Shown: positions 4,668-5,129 of the stretch, piece after piece
Layout: each line of letters opens with the position of its first letter
Numbering within the stretch: position 1 is the stretch's first letter
Source of the DNA: CAZMLC01 sp964567125
Lineage (GTDB): Bacteria; Verrucomicrobiota; Kiritimatiellia; RFP12; UBA1067
NCBI GenBank assembly: GCA_964567125.1
Contig: CAZMLC010000127.1
Span: 1 to 5,129, forward strand
DNA: 5,129 nucleotides
Direction: 5' to 3'
The notes under the pieces: generated by a model
What the model was told of the DNA's origin: nothing
The model's input: only the letters and a program-made list of their open reading frames with translations
Database searches by the model: none
Position numbers and translations under genes: made by a program

Positions 4668-5129
4668 GCCCCAGCACCTTCATGCGTCGATACAAGGTCG
4701 TCTTATGGATGCCCAGCCGCTGCGCCGCTTCAGCACACGTCGCGCAGTGTCGCAACGCCTCACGAATCGTTGCGCGCTCGCTGTTCTGCCGCTGCTGCTT
4801 CCAAGCGCCCTCAACGTCAATCACCGCCTTGCGCTGCGAGACCAGTTCTTCCGGCAGATGCGTCACCTCAATCCAGCCCGTCCGCGCGCACAGCACAAAT
4901 GCACGCTCAATGATGTTTTCCAATTCACGGATATTACCGGGCCAGTGATGCGCCAGCAGCATCGCACTGACATCCGCGGAACACCCATTAACCGAACCAT
5001 TCATGAGCGTATTAAAGCGCCCGATCAAGTAATCCGCCAGCAACGGAATGTCTTCGCGCCGATGACGCAACGGTGGCAACTCGATCCGCACGACATTGAC
5101 ACGATAATAAAGATCCTCGCGGAACGCGC
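4600..5129 (-). CDS. Sigma-54-dependent transcriptional activator, C-terminal part (runs off the window)
   Basis: The frame is open from the window edge to a TGA at 4602-4600, giving 175 residues. It starts inside the AAA+ domain with FREDLYYRVNVVRIELPPLR and REDIPLL. Next comes the sensor II region WPGNIRELENIIERA, which is diagnostic of NtrC/PspF-type activators that remodel sigma-54 RNA polymerase. The GTG at 5091-5089 is internal and not a start, because conserved sequence continues upstream of it. A linker (about 87-123) leads to a Fis-type helix-turn-helix: ATIREALRHCATCAEAAQRL and then GIHKTTLYRRMKVLGL. A 21-residue polar tail with SPPFPKQGR at its end follows. Walker A/B and the N-terminal sensor domain lie outside, so the signal and targets are unknown. 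The tail is encoded antisense to the transporter gene. Confidence 0.93.
   Translation of the reverse strand, partial: AFREDLYYRVNVVRIELPPLRHRREDIPLLADYLIGRFNTLMNGSVNGCSADVSAMLLAHHWPGNIRELENIIERAFVLCARTGWIEVTHLPEELVSQRKAVIDVEGAWKQQRQNSERATIREALRHCATCAEAAQRLGIHKTTLYRRMKVLGLTKQDASAADSTPSPPFPKQGR

Noticed and set aside
5089..5091. GTG as the start of the sigma-54 activator
   Set aside because: The conserved FREDLYYRVNV sequence continues in frame upstream to the window edge, so the gene is cut by the window.

Overview
The window is compact, moderately GC-rich bacterial DNA holding six complete protein genes and two partial ones at its edges. The ORF style, Shine-Dalgarno sites, a Lol-type lipoprotein, a sigma-54 activator and a cysteine-clustered PAS protein point to a Gram-negative bacterium. 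The spacer carries short reiterated units (CGCAAAGC, TCTCCGCG, TTCATG) that I recall from intergenic DNA of many environmental bacteria, including PVC-group genomes. A PVC-type host (for example Kiritimatiellota or Verrucomicrobiota) is a low-confidence guess. No rRNA, tRNA, CRISPR array, transposase or phage gene is visible.

Layout. Positions 1-60 look like the last 19 codons of a membrane protein. Six bases later begins a plus-strand run: a PAS-domain protein with two cysteine clusters (67-687), a fructose-6-phosphate aldolase-type enzyme (711-1388), a small lipoprotein (1437-1931) and an isochorismatase-family cysteine hydrolase (1945-2463). Gaps of 6, 23, 48 and 13 bases suggest co-transcription, although the functions do not form one obvious pathway. 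The hydrolase meets thiD (2460-3302, minus strand) tail to tail, with both stop codons inside a single TTAA. A 447-base spacer (3303-3749) holds a candidate thiD promoter and leader hairpin on one side and a cluster of short repeats on the other. A ZupT-like ZIP metal transporter follows (3750-4667, plus). Its 3' end overlaps by 68 bases the end of a minus-strand sigma-54-dependent activator (4600 to beyond 5129), whose N-terminal part lies outside the window.

How the genes relate. The PAS protein may sense a ligand or redox state, but it has no output domain and must act through a partner. The aldolase handles a sugar phosphate or dihydroxyacetone-type donor. ThiD makes HMP pyrophosphate for thiamine synthesis or salvage, without other thi genes here and without a recognisable TPP riboswitch. 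The ZIP protein imports divalent metal. I found no clear new system. The best second looks are the two-cluster PAS protein, the spacer repeat cluster, and the activator's C-terminal tail, which is encoded entirely antisense to the transporter gene.
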